From Frateuria_A sp035944355 (GTDB lineage Bacteria > Pseudomonadota > Gammaproteobacteria > Xanthomonadales > Rhodanobacteraceae), in the NCBI RefSeq assembly GCF_035944355.1, contig NZ_DASZBH010000008.1, positions 291,440-355,439 on the forward strand: a DNA stretch of 64,000 nt, given 5' to 3'. How positions within the stretch are numbered: the first letter of the stretch is position 1; every line of letters begins with the position of its first letter. Position numbers and translations under genes: made by a program. This document shows, piece by piece, positions 46,898 through 56,255 of this stretch. The notes beneath the pieces were generated by a model, which was not told where the DNA came from, did not search any database, and saw nothing but the letters and a program-made list of their open reading frames with translations.

Positions 46898-47352
46898 GCG
46901 ACTGGACCCTTCCCGACGAAACCGCCACCACGGCGCTGGCGCAACGCTTCGCCGCCGCCATCGACGGCGGCCTGGTGATCTATCTGCATGGCGACCTCGG
47001 CGCCGGCAAGACCAGCTTCGCCCGCGCGCTGCTCACCACGCTGGGCGTGGGCGAGCGGGTCAAGAGCCCGACCTACAGTCTGGTGGAGTCGTACCGCGCC
47101 GGCCCGCTGACCGCCTGGCACCTGGACCTCTACCGCATCGCCGATCCGGGCGAGCTGGAGTGGCTGGGGCTGGACGCGCTCGGCGACCCTGCCGCGCTGG
47201 TGCTGGTGGAGTGGCCCGAGCGTGGCGCGGGCGCCCTGCCGGCGGCCGACCTGGTGCTGCATCTGGAGCACGCCGGCCTGGGGCGGCGTGCCCGCGCCGA
47301 GGTGCGCAACGCCCGCGGAGAGGCCGTGCTGGCGCGCCTGGGTGCAGGCTAA
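46894..47352 (+). CDS. tsaE: TsaE, tRNA t6A-modification ATPase
   Basis: 152 residues. P-loop HGDLGAGKTSFARALL, then VKSPTYSLVESY and WHLDLYRIADPGELEWLG. It drives turnover of the TsaB-TsaD complex that makes t6A at position 37 of ANN-reading tRNAs. It is coupled to nnr by overlap. Confidence 0.96.
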   Translation: MSDWTLPDETATTALAQRFAAAIDGGLVIYLHGDLGAGKTSFARALLTTLGVGERVKSPTYSLVESYRAGPLTAWHLDLYRIADPGELEWLGLDALGDPAALVLVEWPERGAGALPAADLVLHLEHAGLGRRARAEVRNARGEAVLARLGAG

Positions 47353-47513
47353 GTCACGAGCGCAAAAGGGAAAAAGCCCGTCGCTGTCAATGTCCCGCTA
47401 CGGCGCTGCTCGCTGACCATACCTTGAGCGGCTCTGACGAATGCAGCGCAGGTTATGGAAATTCAAGGGAAAACCCTTGCAATCCCGGTTTTGCTGGGTT
47501 TCAATGCGGCGCC

Positions 47514-49001
47514 ATGACACGTCCGCTCGCGCGCCTGGGAACTCTTGGTCTGGTGGCCCTTGCCGCCATGCTGCCCCTGCGCCTCGCCCACGCGGCCGAC
47601 GTCGAGTCGGCACGCGTCTGGGCCGGCCCCACCTACACCCGCGTGGTGTTCGACCTGTCCGGGCCGGTCGACTACAAGCTCGGCCGTGACGGCGACACCG
47701 TCACGCTCGATCTGCGCAAGGGCAGTCTGGCCAGCGATTTCGAACGGCCCGCGGCCCGCGGCCTGCTCAAGGGCCTGGACAGCCGCCGCGACGGCGAGGC
47801 GCTGCAACTGGTGGCGCATGCCGCGGCTGGCGCGCAGCCCAAGACCTTCCTGCTCAAGCCCGACGGCGACCGCGGCTATCGGCTGGTGCTCGACCTTTAT
47901 CCGGGCACGGGCGCCGTCAAGCCGGCACCGGCCACGGTCGCGGCCACACCCGCCGCGGACGAGGACGACGGCCGCGCCACCGCGCTGGCCTCGGTCAAGC
48001 CGACCGGCAGCGTGGGCAAGGGCGCCAGGCAGGCGGCGATGCTGCTCGGCGGCGAGCGCAAGGTGATCGTCGCGATCGACGCGGGCCACGGCGGCAAGGA
48101 CCCCGGCTCGCACGGTCCCGGCGGCACGCTGGAAAAGAACGTCACGCTGGCCGTCGCCAAGGCGCTCGCCGCGGAGATCAACAAGCAGCCCGGCATGAAG
48201 GCGGTGCTGACCCGCGACGGCGACTATTTCATTCCGCTCAAACGCCGCTACCAGATCGCGCGCGAGCAGAACGCGGACCTGTTCGTCTCAGTACACGCCG
48301 ACGCCTATACCAGCGGCGACGCCAGAGGCTCGTCGGTGTGGGTGCTGTCGCCGCGCGGCAAGACCTCCGAGGCGGCGCGCTGGCTGGCCGACCGCGAGAA
48401 CCGCGCGGACCTGATCGGCGGCGTTTCGCTGGATAACATGGACGACAGCCTCGCCGCGGTGCTGCTGGACCTGCAGCAGGGCTACGCCATCCAGGCCAGC
48501 GAATCGATCGCCGGCAACGTGCTCAAGGCGCTGGGCCAGCTCGGGCCGACCCATCGCGGCTATGTCGAGCACGCCAACTTCGTCGTGCTGCGCTCGCCGG
48601 ACGTGCCCTCGATCCTGGTCGAGACCGCCTTCATCAGCAACCCGGCCGAGGAGCGCAAGCTGCGCGATCCCGCGCACCAGCGTCAGCTGGCGGCGGCGGT
48701 GACCGGCGGCGTGCGCAACTATTTCGAATCCACCCCGCCGCGGGGCACCTGGTTCGCGGCACAGGCGATGCGCCGCAACGGCATGCTGGCCGAAGCCGCC
48801 AGGCCCGCCATGCCGACCAAGCCTGCCCACGCCGAGCGTGCGGATGCCGACGTGCGCGACCTGCACCGGGTCGCGCACGGCGAGAGCCTGGGCAGCATCG
48901 CCCGCCAGTACGGCGTGAGCGTGCACGCGATCAAGAGCGCCAATCGCATCAACGGCAATTCGGTGCAGACGGGCATGGTGCTGGCCATTCCGGCCGGCTG
49001 A
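47514..49001 (+). CDS. N-acetylmuramoyl-L-alanine amidase (AmiC/AmiB type)
   Basis: Periplasmic septal cell-wall hydrolase, 495 residues. The signal peptide is GTLGLVALAAMLPLRLAHA. An AMIN domain (about 28-130) targets the septum. The zinc amidase domain (about 185-405) has AIDAGHGGKDPG, the Glu in GTLEKNVTL, the His in SVHADAYTSG and the Glu in ILVETAFISN. A C-terminal LysM domain (RVAHGESLGSIARQYGVSV) binds glycan. The ATG at 47514 begins the signal peptide; the longer frame crosses tsaE. Upstream, a CAAGGG...CCCTTG inverted repeat lies at 47464-47479. It belongs to the nnr-tsaE-ami-mutL order. Confidence 0.95.
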   Translation: MTRPLARLGTLGLVALAAMLPLRLAHAADVESARVWAGPTYTRVVFDLSGPVDYKLGRDGDTVTLDLRKGSLASDFERPAARGLLKGLDSRRDGEALQLVAHAAAGAQPKTFLLKPDGDRGYRLVLDLYPGTGAVKPAPATVAATPAADEDDGRATALASVKPTGSVGKGARQAAMLLGGERKVIVAIDAGHGGKDPGSHGPGGTLEKNVTLAVAKALAAEINKQPGMKAVLTRDGDYFIPLKRRYQIAREQNADLFVSVHADAYTSGDARGSSVWVLSPRGKTSEAARWLADRENRADLIGGVSLDNMDDSLAAVLLDLQQGYAIQASESIAGNVLKALGQLGPTHRGYVEHANFVVLRSPDVPSILVETAFISNPAEERKLRDPAHQRQLAAAVTGGVRNYFESTPPRGTWFAAQAMRRNGMLAEAARPAMPTKPAHAERADADVRDLHRVAHGESLGSIARQYGVSVHAIKSANRINGNSVQTGMVLAIPAG

Positions 49002-49134
49002 CGACGACCCCACATCCTCGTCCTCAAGCCTTCTCTTGCCGAGCGGGGAAGGCGAACCGGCATCCCGCGTGCTAGCGCTCGTGCCTGGGGAGGCATCGGT
49101 GGGCATCGCCGATCGCACCCTTTAAGCTTGCGCG

Positions 49135-50958
49135 ATGCCCGTCATCCGCCAGCTTCCTCCCGACCTCGTCAACCAGATCGCCGCCGGCGAGGTGATCGAG
49201 CGGCCTTCCTCGGTGGTCAAGGAGCTGGTCGAGAACAGCCTCGACGCCGGCGCCACGCGCATCGAGGTGGACATCGAACAGGGCGGCGCGCGACTGATCC
49301 GCGTACGCGACGACGGCGGCGGCATCGCGCCGGACGAACTGCCGCTGGCGGTGGCCTCGCACGCCACCAGCAAGATCGGCAGCTTCGACGACCTGGAGCA
49401 CGTGGCCAGCATGGGCTTCCGCGGCGAGGCGTTGGCCTCGGTGGCCTCGGTCGCGCGCTTCGCGCTGACCTCGCGCACGCGCGATGCCGACAGCGCGTTC
49501 CGGCTGGAAGTCGACGGCGGGCGCATGCAGCCGGTGCGGCCGGCGCAGCATCCGGTCGGCACCAGCGTCGAGGTGCGCGACCTGTTCTTCAACGTGCCGG
49601 CGCGGCGGAAATTCCTGCGCGCCGAGCGCACCGAGTTCGCGCACGTCGACGACCTGCTCAAGTCGCTCTCGCTGGCGCGGCGCACGGTGGAGTTCCGCCT
49701 GAGCCACAACGGCAAGCCGCTGCGCCTGTTCAAGGCCTGCCGCGACGATGCCTCCGCGCTGGCCCGCGTGGCCGAGGTGCTGGGCGAGAACTTTCCCGCG
49801 CAGAGCCTCAAGATCGCCCATGCGGCCGCCGGCATGCAGCTCTCGGGCTGGGTCGGGCTTCCCACCGCCTCGCGCGCGCAGGCGGACGGCCAGTTCTTCT
49901 ACGTCAACGGACGGCTGGTGCGCGACCGCGTGGTGGCGCACGCGGTGCGCCAGGCCTATGCCGACGTGCTGTTCCACGGCCGCCATCCGGCCTTCGTGCT
50001 GTACCTGGAGCTGGACCCCGCAGGGGTCGACGTGAATGTGCACCCGGCCAAGCACGAGGTGCGCTTCCGCGAGCAGCGGCTGGTGCACGATTTCCTGTTC
50101 CGCAGTCTGCACGAGGCGCTGGCGCAGACGCGGGCCGGGCAGGTGGAGTCGCAGGCGCACGCCGAGGAGGGGCGCCTGATCATGGGCGCCGCGCCCGGCG
50201 TGCCCGCGCTCGCCCATGTCGCATCGTGGCCGTTGCGCGCCGAGCAGAACCGGCTGGCGCTGGGCGTGCGCGACGAGCCGCTGGCGGACTACGCCGCGCT
50301 GCTGGGCGAGGCGCCGCGCGCCGCGGCCGCCACGGCGATGCCGGTGTCGATGCCCGAGGTGGAAGAGGGCGTGGCCCCGCCGCTGGGTTTCGCCATCGCC
50401 CAGCTCAAGAGCATCTACATCCTGGCCGAGAATGCGCACGGCCTGGTGCTGGTGGACATGCACGCCGCGCACGAGCGCATCACCTACGAAAAGCTCAAGG
50501 CCGGCCGCGCCTGCAGCAACCTGCGCTCGCAATTGCTGCTGGTGCCGCTCAACCTGTCGGTGAGCGCGAAGGAGGCGGCCGCCGCCGAGGAACACGCCGA
50601 GGCGCTGGCCGAATGGGGCCTGGAGCTTTCGCGCAGCGGGCCCTCGACCGTGGTGGTGCGGCGCATACCCGCGCTGCTCGAAGGCGCCGACGTCGGTAGG
50701 CTCGCCACCGACGTGCTGGCCGAACTCGCCCAGCACGGCAGCTCGCGCCGCCTGCAGGAACTGGAGAACGAACTGCTCTCCACCATGGCCTGCCACGGCT
50801 CGGTGCGCGCCGGACGCCGACTGACCCTGCCGGAGATGAACGCGTTGCTGCGCGAGATGGAAGCGACCGAGCGCTCCGGCCAGTGCAACCATGGCCGGCC
50901 GACCTGGACGCAACTATCGCTGGGCGAGTTGGACAAGCTGTTCCTGCGCGGCCGCTGA
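49135..50958 (+). CDS. mutL: DNA mismatch repair protein MutL
   Basis: 607 residues. The N-terminal GHKL ATPase has ELVENSLDAGATRIEV, RVRDDGGGI, HATSKI and GFRGEALASV. The C-terminal domain (about 415-607) has a metal-dependent endonuclease-like motif DMHAAHERITYE, fitting D-x-HA-x2-E-x4-E with Met where Gln is usual, plus CNHGRPTW. This suggests a nicking MutL of the mutH-less type. The usual downstream miaA-hfq pair is absent here. Confidence 0.97.
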   Translation: MPVIRQLPPDLVNQIAAGEVIERPSSVVKELVENSLDAGATRIEVDIEQGGARLIRVRDDGGGIAPDELPLAVASHATSKIGSFDDLEHVASMGFRGEALASVASVARFALTSRTRDADSAFRLEVDGGRMQPVRPAQHPVGTSVEVRDLFFNVPARRKFLRAERTEFAHVDDLLKSLSLARRTVEFRLSHNGKPLRLFKACRDDASALARVAEVLGENFPAQSLKIAHAAAGMQLSGWVGLPTASRAQADGQFFYVNGRLVRDRVVAHAVRQAYADVLFHGRHPAFVLYLELDPAGVDVNVHPAKHEVRFREQRLVHDFLFRSLHEALAQTRAGQVESQAHAEEGRLIMGAAPGVPALAHVASWPLRAEQNRLALGVRDEPLADYAALLGEAPRAAAATAMPVSMPEVEEGVAPPLGFAIAQLKSIYILAENAHGLVLVDMHAAHERITYEKLKAGRACSNLRSQLLLVPLNLSVSAKEAAAAEEHAEALAEWGLELSRSGPSTVVVRRIPALLEGADVGRLATDVLAELAQHGSSRRLQELENELLSTMACHGSVRAGRRLTLPEMNALLREMEATERSGQCNHGRPTWTQLSLGELDKLFLRGR

Positions 50959-51009
50959 GCCTGCGCCCGGCCGCTTGCCGGCTGCGCGTTTGGCCACCCA
51001 TACTCGTCC

Positions 51010-51960
51010 ATGCTTCCCTCTGCGCGGACCGTCCCCATGTTGCGAGTCGCCGCTTTCCTCCTTGCCACGCTTTCCGGAGTCGCCACCGTGTCCGTCGCCC
51101 GAACCCCCGCGTCCTACACCCATGAGATCGAGCAGTGGCGCGCCGACCGCGTGGCGCGGCTGACCGCGCCGGACGGCTGGCTCAGCCTGATCGGCCTGGA
51201 GTGGCTGAAGGAGGGCGCCAACCGCGTCGGCAGCGCATCGGACAACGACATCGTGCTCAAGGCCGGCCCGGCCCACCTGGGCACGGTGACGCTGGCGGCG
51301 GACGGCGGCACGCAGATCGCGCTGGCCAGCGGCAGCGGCGCCACCGTCGACGGCAAGCCCGTCGAGCGCGCCGCGCTAATCGACGACATGCACACGGCCG
51401 CCGGCGCCGCGCCGACCACGGTGCGCTTCGGCCAGGCCAGCTTCTACGTGATCGAGCGCGACGGCCGCAAGGCGCTGCGGGTGAAGGACGCCGACGCCGA
51501 GGCGCGCCGCGACTTTTCCGGCATCGACTATTTCCCGATCGACCCGTCCTGGCGCATCGAGGCCGACTGGGTGCCCTTCGTGCCGGCGCACGAGCTTCAG
51601 ATCGGTTCGGTGATCGGCACCATCGATACGGTGAAGGTGCCGGGCAAGGCGGTGTTCCACCGCAACGGCCACACGCTCGAGCTGCTGCCCTACCAGGAGG
51701 AGCCGGGCGGCGAACTGTTCTTCGTGCTGGCCGACCGCACCTCCGGCAAAGAGACCTACGGCGCCGCGCGCTTCCTCTACGCCGCGCTGCCGGCGGGCGG
51801 GCTGGACAAGCCGGGCAAGCTGGTGCTCGATTTCAACCAGGCCTACAACCCGCCCTGCGCCTTCACCCCGTTCGCCACCTGTCCGCTGGCGCCGCCGGAG
51901 AACCGGCTGGACGTGGCGGTGACCGCCGGCGAGAAGAAGTACGCCGGCGGGCACCACTGA
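51010..51960 (+). CDS. DUF1684 domain-containing secreted protein
   Basis: 316 residues from the first ATG, or 307 from the ATG at 51037, which begins a clear signal peptide (MLRVAAFLLATLSGVATVSVA). The DUF1684 signatures are WLSLIGLEWLKEGANRVGS, LFFVLADRTSGKETYGAARFLY and the ending LDFNQAYNPPCAFTPFATCPLAPPENRL. The family's function is unknown. It follows mutL after about 50 bases. Confidence 0.85.
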   Translation: MLPSARTVPMLRVAAFLLATLSGVATVSVARTPASYTHEIEQWRADRVARLTAPDGWLSLIGLEWLKEGANRVGSASDNDIVLKAGPAHLGTVTLAADGGTQIALASGSGATVDGKPVERAALIDDMHTAAGAAPTTVRFGQASFYVIERDGRKALRVKDADAEARRDFSGIDYFPIDPSWRIEADWVPFVPAHELQIGSVIGTIDTVKVPGKAVFHRNGHTLELLPYQEEPGGELFFVLADRTSGKETYGAARFLYAALPAGGLDKPGKLVLDFNQAYNPPCAFTPFATCPLAPPENRLDVAVTAGEKKYAGGHH

Positions 51961-51982
51961 AAGCTCAGGGGCTGCGCGCCGC

Positions 51983-52765
51983 TCAGGCGCCCTTGAACGC
52001 CGCCTTGCGCTTTCCCAGGAATGCGCGGGTACCCTCACGCATGTCCTCGGTGGCGAACATCAGCGCGAAGCCCTGGGTCTCGAACTCCAGGCCCTGGTCG
52101 AGCGCGGTTTCGCCGCCCTGCAGCACCGCGTCGAGGATGCCGGCGGCCGCCAGCGGCGCGGCGGCGGCCAACTGGTCGGCCAGCGCGTCGACGGTTTCGT
52201 CCAGCGCTTCGGGTGCCACCACGCGGTTGACGATGCCTAGCTCATAGGCACGCTGCGCGCCGATCGGCGCGCCGGTCAGGCAGAGTTCCAGCGCGGCGCT
52301 GCGACCGGCCAGGCGAATCAGGCGCTGGGTGCCGCCGAAGCCGGGGATCAGGCCCAGATTGATTTCCGGCTGGCCGAACTTGGCCTTCTCGCTGGCCACG
52401 CGCAGGTGGCAGGCCATCGCCAGCTCCATGCCGCCGCCCAGGGCGAAACCCTGGACGCGCGCGACCACCGGCTTGCCCAGCCGCTCGATCGTGCTCATCA
52501 GGCGCTGCCCGGTGCGCGAAAACGATTGCGCCTGCACGCTCGAGTAGCCGTTCATCTCGGCGATGTCGGCACCGGCGACGAAGGCCTTCTCGCCCGCGCC
52601 CGTGAGCACCACCGCGCGTACCGCGTCGTCCTGGGCCGCCTGCGTGAAAGCGAGGGTCAGCTCGTTGAGCGTGTCGCGGTTGAGCGCGTTGAGCTTGTCG
52701 GGCCGGTTGACGGTGATGATGCGCACCGCCCCGCGGTTGGCGACTTCCAGGTTGCGATAGGCCAT
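51983..52765 (-). CDS. Enoyl-CoA hydratase
   Basis: Crotonase-fold enzyme of beta-oxidation, 260 residues. The oxyanion hole is in AFVAGADIAEM and GFALGGGMELAMAC. Both catalytic glutamates are present (GGGMELAM and GQPEINLGL). GGAG lies about 9 bases before the ATG at 52765; the longer frame adds only an Arg-rich tail. Confidence 0.92.
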   Translation of the reverse strand: MAYRNLEVANRGAVRIITVNRPDKLNALNRDTLNELTLAFTQAAQDDAVRAVVLTGAGEKAFVAGADIAEMNGYSSVQAQSFSRTGQRLMSTIERLGKPVVARVQGFALGGGMELAMACHLRVASEKAKFGQPEINLGLIPGFGGTQRLIRLAGRSAALELCLTGAPIGAQRAYELGIVNRVVAPEALDETVDALADQLAAAAPLAAAGILDAVLQGGETALDQGLEFETQGFALMFATEDMREGTRAFLGKRKAAFKGA

Positions 52766-52912
52766 GCAGGCGCTCCGGAAAGGGGAAGACGCGCATGGTA
52801 GCAGCGGGAACCTTTGCCGCCTCCGGGGTTCCAAGCCACGCGCCGGCCACGGCGCTGCAGGGGGCCGCCGTTGCGCTTAGCATGTCGGTTCCGTCCATGA
52901 TGGAGGCAAGGC

Positions 52913-53620
52913 ATGACACGACTGGGTGGGCTGGCGCTAGGCATGTTGTTGCTGGGAAGCGCCGTGCATGCGCAGGACCGCGCCACGCCCGCCTCGCAGG
53001 TCAGGTTGGACAAGCACAAGCTTTCCTACGCGATCGGCTACCAGATCGGCAGCCAGTTCGCCGGCGGCGACCCGGACGTGGACCTGGCCACCGTGCAGAA
53101 GGCGATGGCCGACGCCTATGCCAAGCGCCATCCGGCCGTCTCGATGCAGGACATGCACGACCAGCTCCAGCACCTGGAGCAGCAGATGCACGCCGACGCG
53201 GTGGCCGAGTTCAAGCACATCGCCGCCGCCAATGCGCGCAAGAGCGCCGACTACATGGCGCGCAACCGCCAGCGCGCGGGCGTGGTGCAGTTGCCGTCGG
53301 GCATCCAGTACGCCGTGCTGGCGCAGGGCAAGGGCAACGCCAGTCCCACCGTCACCAGCACGGTGACGGTCAACTACCGCGGCATGCTGGTCGACGGCAC
53401 CGAGTTCGACAGCTCCTGGGCGCATGGCGCGCCGGTGACCTTCCAGGTCGACAAGGTGATCCCCGGGTGGCAGGACGTGATCCCGCGCATGCACGTGGGC
53501 GATCGCTGGAAAGTGGTGATTCCGCCGCAACTGGCCTACGGCGAGCGCGGGCAGTTGCCGCGCATCGGGCCGAACGAGGCGCTGGTGTTCGAGATCGAAC
53601 TGCTCGACATCAAACCGTAG
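52913..53620 (+). CDS. FKBP-type peptidyl-prolyl isomerase (FkpA/Mip-like)
   Basis: Periplasmic folding catalyst, 235 residues. The signal peptide is GGLALGMLLLGSAVHA. An N-terminal dimerising helical region (25-125: KLSYAIGYQIGSQF) is followed by an FKBP domain (about 130-235) with VNYRGMLVDGTEFDSSW, VIPGWQDVIPRM, PQLAYGERG and LVFEIELLDI. GGAGGCAAGG precedes the ATG. Confidence 0.94.
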   Translation: MTRLGGLALGMLLLGSAVHAQDRATPASQVRLDKHKLSYAIGYQIGSQFAGGDPDVDLATVQKAMADAYAKRHPAVSMQDMHDQLQHLEQQMHADAVAEFKHIAAANARKSADYMARNRQRAGVVQLPSGIQYAVLAQGKGNASPTVTSTVTVNYRGMLVDGTEFDSSWAHGAPVTFQVDKVIPGWQDVIPRMHVGDRWKVVIPPQLAYGERGQLPRIGPNEALVFEIELLDIKP

Positions 53621-53681
53621 CCCGCTGCCGATCGACGCATCCTCCACGGCGCCGGGACCGGCATCGGCTACCATTCCGCTG

Positions 53682-53870
53682 ATGTCCACGTACGATCCCG
53701 CCACCATCGCCCCCCTCACGCCCTGTATCGGCATCTGCCGGCTGGACGCGCGCGGCTGGTGCGAGGGCTGCCTGCGCACCGGCGAGGAGATCGCGCGCTG
53801 GCGCGGCATGGACGAGGCCGAACGCCTGCGCTACATGCGCGAGATCCTGCCCGCGCGCGCGAGGCCGTGA
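53682..53870 (+). CDS. DUF1289 small cysteine protein
   Basis: 62 residues with four conserved cysteines (PCIGICRLDARGWCEGCLRT), probably a metal or Fe-S site, then EEIARWRGMDEAERLR. The family's function is unknown. Its stop overlaps the next ATG (TGATG), so it is coupled to the Nudix gene. Confidence 0.87.
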   Translation: MSTYDPATIAPLTPCIGICRLDARGWCEGCLRTGEEIARWRGMDEAERLRYMREILPARARP

Positions 53871-54496
53871 TGGACGGCGTGCAGGACCGCCAAGCCGGGC
53901 GCCTGTTCGACGCGCTGCATGGCGTGCTGCGGCCGCTCAGCGATCCGCCTGCAGCACCGGGCTGGAACCACGCCCAGATGGCCGACCTGCTGGGCGACGC
54001 CCCGCGCCGTCCCGCCGCGGTGCTGATCGGCGTGCGTGAGGGCGTACAGCCGCGGCTGGTGTTCACCGTGCGTACCGCGCACCTGCAATCGCACGCGGGG
54101 CAGGTCGCCTTTCCCGGCGGCCGGCAGGACCCGGAAGACACCGACGCCGTCGCGACCGCGCTGCGCGAGAGCGAAGAGGAGATCGGCCTGGCGCCCGCGC
54201 ATGTGGCGCCGCTGGGGTTCCTCGATTGTTTCGAAACCATCAGTGGCTATTGCGTGACCCCGGTGGTGGCGCGCATCGCCGAACCGGCGGTGCTGTATCC
54301 GACGCCGGCCGAAGTGGCGGAAGTCTTCGAGGTGCCGTTCGCATTCTTCCTTGAACCGTCGAACCTGCGCCGCTACGTGATGGACTATCGCGGCCATCGG
54401 CGCGCGATGGTGGAGTTCGTCCACGGCGGCCATCGCATCTGGGGCGCCACCGCCGCGATGCTGCTCAACCTGCTCGAACGGATGGGACACGCATGA
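53870..54496 (+). CDS. Nudix hydrolase, CoA pyrophosphatase (NudL-like)
   Basis: 208 residues. The UPF0035-type signature HAGQVAFPGGRQDPEDTD is followed by a Nudix box with ALRESEEEIGL. NudL-type enzymes split CoA and its derivatives into phosphopantetheine and 3',5'-ADP. It overlaps both neighbours by a few bases, forming a three-gene operon. Confidence 0.9.
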   Translation: MDGVQDRQAGRLFDALHGVLRPLSDPPAAPGWNHAQMADLLGDAPRRPAAVLIGVREGVQPRLVFTVRTAHLQSHAGQVAFPGGRQDPEDTDAVATALRESEEEIGLAPAHVAPLGFLDCFETISGYCVTPVVARIAEPAVLYPTPAEVAEVFEVPFAFFLEPSNLRRYVMDYRGHRRAMVEFVHGGHRIWGATAAMLLNLLERMGHA

Positions 54497-55356
54497 GCCT
54501 GCACACCACGCTGATCGATGCGGCCGCACTGGCCGCGCTGCCGCCGGACCAGGTGCTGATTGTCGATTGCCGCGCCGATCCGGCGGGCGCCGGCGCCGCC
54601 GATCCGGGCAAGCCCGAGCGCGAGTACCGCGAAGGCCACATTCCCGGCGCGGTGCATGCCAGCCTGGAACAGGACCTCTCCGACCTGGGCCGCCAGGGCG
54701 AAGGCCTGGGCCGCCATCCGCTGCCGCTGGAGCAGGCCTTCTCGGCCACGCTCGGCCGCTGGGGCTGGCGCCCCGGCCTGCAAGTGGTCGCCTATGACGC
54801 CGGCAGCAGCGCGCTGGCCGCGGCGCGGCTGTGGTGGCTGCTGCGCCTGGCGGGCGCGCGCGAAGTGGCCGTGCTCGATGGCGGCCTCGCCGCCTGGCGC
54901 GCGGCCGGGTTGCCGCTGGAAACCGGCACGGTGGAACGCACGGCGACGCAGGTGGATCTGCGTTTCGATGCAGGCCAGGCGATCACCGACCACGCCGCGC
55001 TGCATGCGGCGCCGGCGCCGGTGCTGGTCGATGCGCGCGCGGCGGCGCGCTACCGCGGCGACAGCGAGCCGCTGGACCGCGCCGCCGGCCACGTGCCCGG
55101 CGCGTTGAACCGTCCCTATGCCGACAACCTCGACGCCAGCGGCCGCTTCAAGCCGCCCGCGCAACTGCGCGCGGAGTTCGCCGCGGTGCTCGGCGATACG
55201 CCACCGGACAAGGTGGTGCACATGTGCGGCTCCGGCGTCACCGCCTGCCACAACCTGCTGGCGATGGAGCATGCCGGGCTGCACGGATCGCGGCTGTACG
55301 CGCCGTCGTGGAGCGGCTGGGTGAGCGATCCCTCGCGGCCCGTGGCTACGGGCTGA
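54493..55356 (+). CDS. 3-Mercaptopyruvate sulfurtransferase (SseA-like)
   Basis: 287 residues with two rhodanese domains. The first is inactive (VAYDAGSSALAAARLWWLLR); the second has the active cysteine loop MCGSGVTACHNLL. The CGSGVTA loop favours mercaptopyruvate over thiosulfate as donor. It transfers sulfur to cyanide or thiols. The start overlaps the Nudix stop by ATGA. Confidence 0.92.
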   Translation: MSLHTTLIDAAALAALPPDQVLIVDCRADPAGAGAADPGKPEREYREGHIPGAVHASLEQDLSDLGRQGEGLGRHPLPLEQAFSATLGRWGWRPGLQVVAYDAGSSALAAARLWWLLRLAGAREVAVLDGGLAAWRAAGLPLETGTVERTATQVDLRFDAGQAITDHAALHAAPAPVLVDARAAARYRGDSEPLDRAAGHVPGALNRPYADNLDASGRFKPPAQLRAEFAAVLGDTPPDKVVHMCGSGVTACHNLLAMEHAGLHGSRLYAPSWSGWVSDPSRPVATG

Positions 55357-55368
55357 AGCGGCGCCGCC

Positions 55369-56133
55369 TCAGCCCGCGCTCTTGGCTTTCAGCCGAGCCA
55401 CCAGCTGCTGCAGCGTCGCCTGCGTCTGGGGGTGGAAATAGGCGTCCACGAATTGATCCAGCGGCAACGCATCGACGTCCCGCCAGGTGGCGCGCAGGTC
55501 GGCGCGGGCCAGTTCGCGGGTGCTGAGCATGGCGTGCGTGGGCAGCGCGAGCAGGTCGCCGAGCCAGCGCACCGCCCGGGTGACCACCTGGTCCACGCCG
55601 GTCAGTTCGTCGACGAAGCCGCAGGCCAGCGCCTGTTCCGATTCGATCATGGTGCCGGCCACCATCAGCCGCTCGGCTCGATAGGGTCCGACCACGCGGC
55701 GCAACGCCATCTGGATGCAATCGGGCACGACCAGTCCCACCTGCACCTCGTTCAGGCCGATGCGGAATGGGCCCTGGGCCATCACGCGGTAGTCGCAGAA
55801 CAGCGACATCACCGCGCCGCCCGCCGGGCTGTGGCCGGTGATGGCCGCCACCGCCGGAATGGGCGAAGTCGCCAGCGCCGAACCGACGGAAAAGAATTGG
55901 CGCCAGTACTCGCGCACGCCGGCGCGGTCACGCTGCAGCAGCGCCGGCACATCCACGCCTGCCGAGAACATGCCCTGCGCGCCGGACAGCACCAGGCCGC
56001 GCGCGCCGTTGCGCGGGGCCTGTTCGATGGCATCGCGCAGCATCGTGAGCAGTTCGAAGCTCAGCGCGTTGACCGGCGGCCGCGCCAGGCGGATCTCGGC
56101 GATGTCGCCGTCGTGGGGAAGGATGTCGAGCAT
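55369..56133 (-). CDS. Enoyl-CoA isomerase/hydratase family protein, probably Delta3-Delta2-enoyl-CoA isomerase
   Basis: 254 residues, crotonase fold. MFSAGVDVPALL and GHSPAGGAVMSLFCDYRVM build the oxyanion hole, and a single catalytic Glu lies in IGLNEVQVGLVVP. The one-Glu pattern resembles mitochondrial ECI1, which shifts double bonds in unsaturated fatty acyl-CoA, rather than a hydratase with two glutamates (compare the gene at 51983-52765). It is convergent with the sulfurtransferase. Confidence 0.85.
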   Translation of the reverse strand: MLDILPHDGDIAEIRLARPPVNALSFELLTMLRDAIEQAPRNGARGLVLSGAQGMFSAGVDVPALLQRDRAGVREYWRQFFSVGSALATSPIPAVAAITGHSPAGGAVMSLFCDYRVMAQGPFRIGLNEVQVGLVVPDCIQMALRRVVGPYRAERLMVAGTMIESEQALACGFVDELTGVDQVVTRAVRWLGDLLALPTHAMLSTRELARADLRATWRDVDALPLDQFVDAYFHPQTQATLQQLVARLKAKSAG

Positions 56134-56255
56134 GGCGGGGTCCTTGGGTCGTTAACTGTGCGCGGGGGTGTTGCAGGTTTGCCCCCGCCCGGTGGTCATG
56201 GCCTTCCCCCGCTGGCGGGGAAGGCGCCCGGTGGCGGGGCGTGTCCTGGCCCAGC

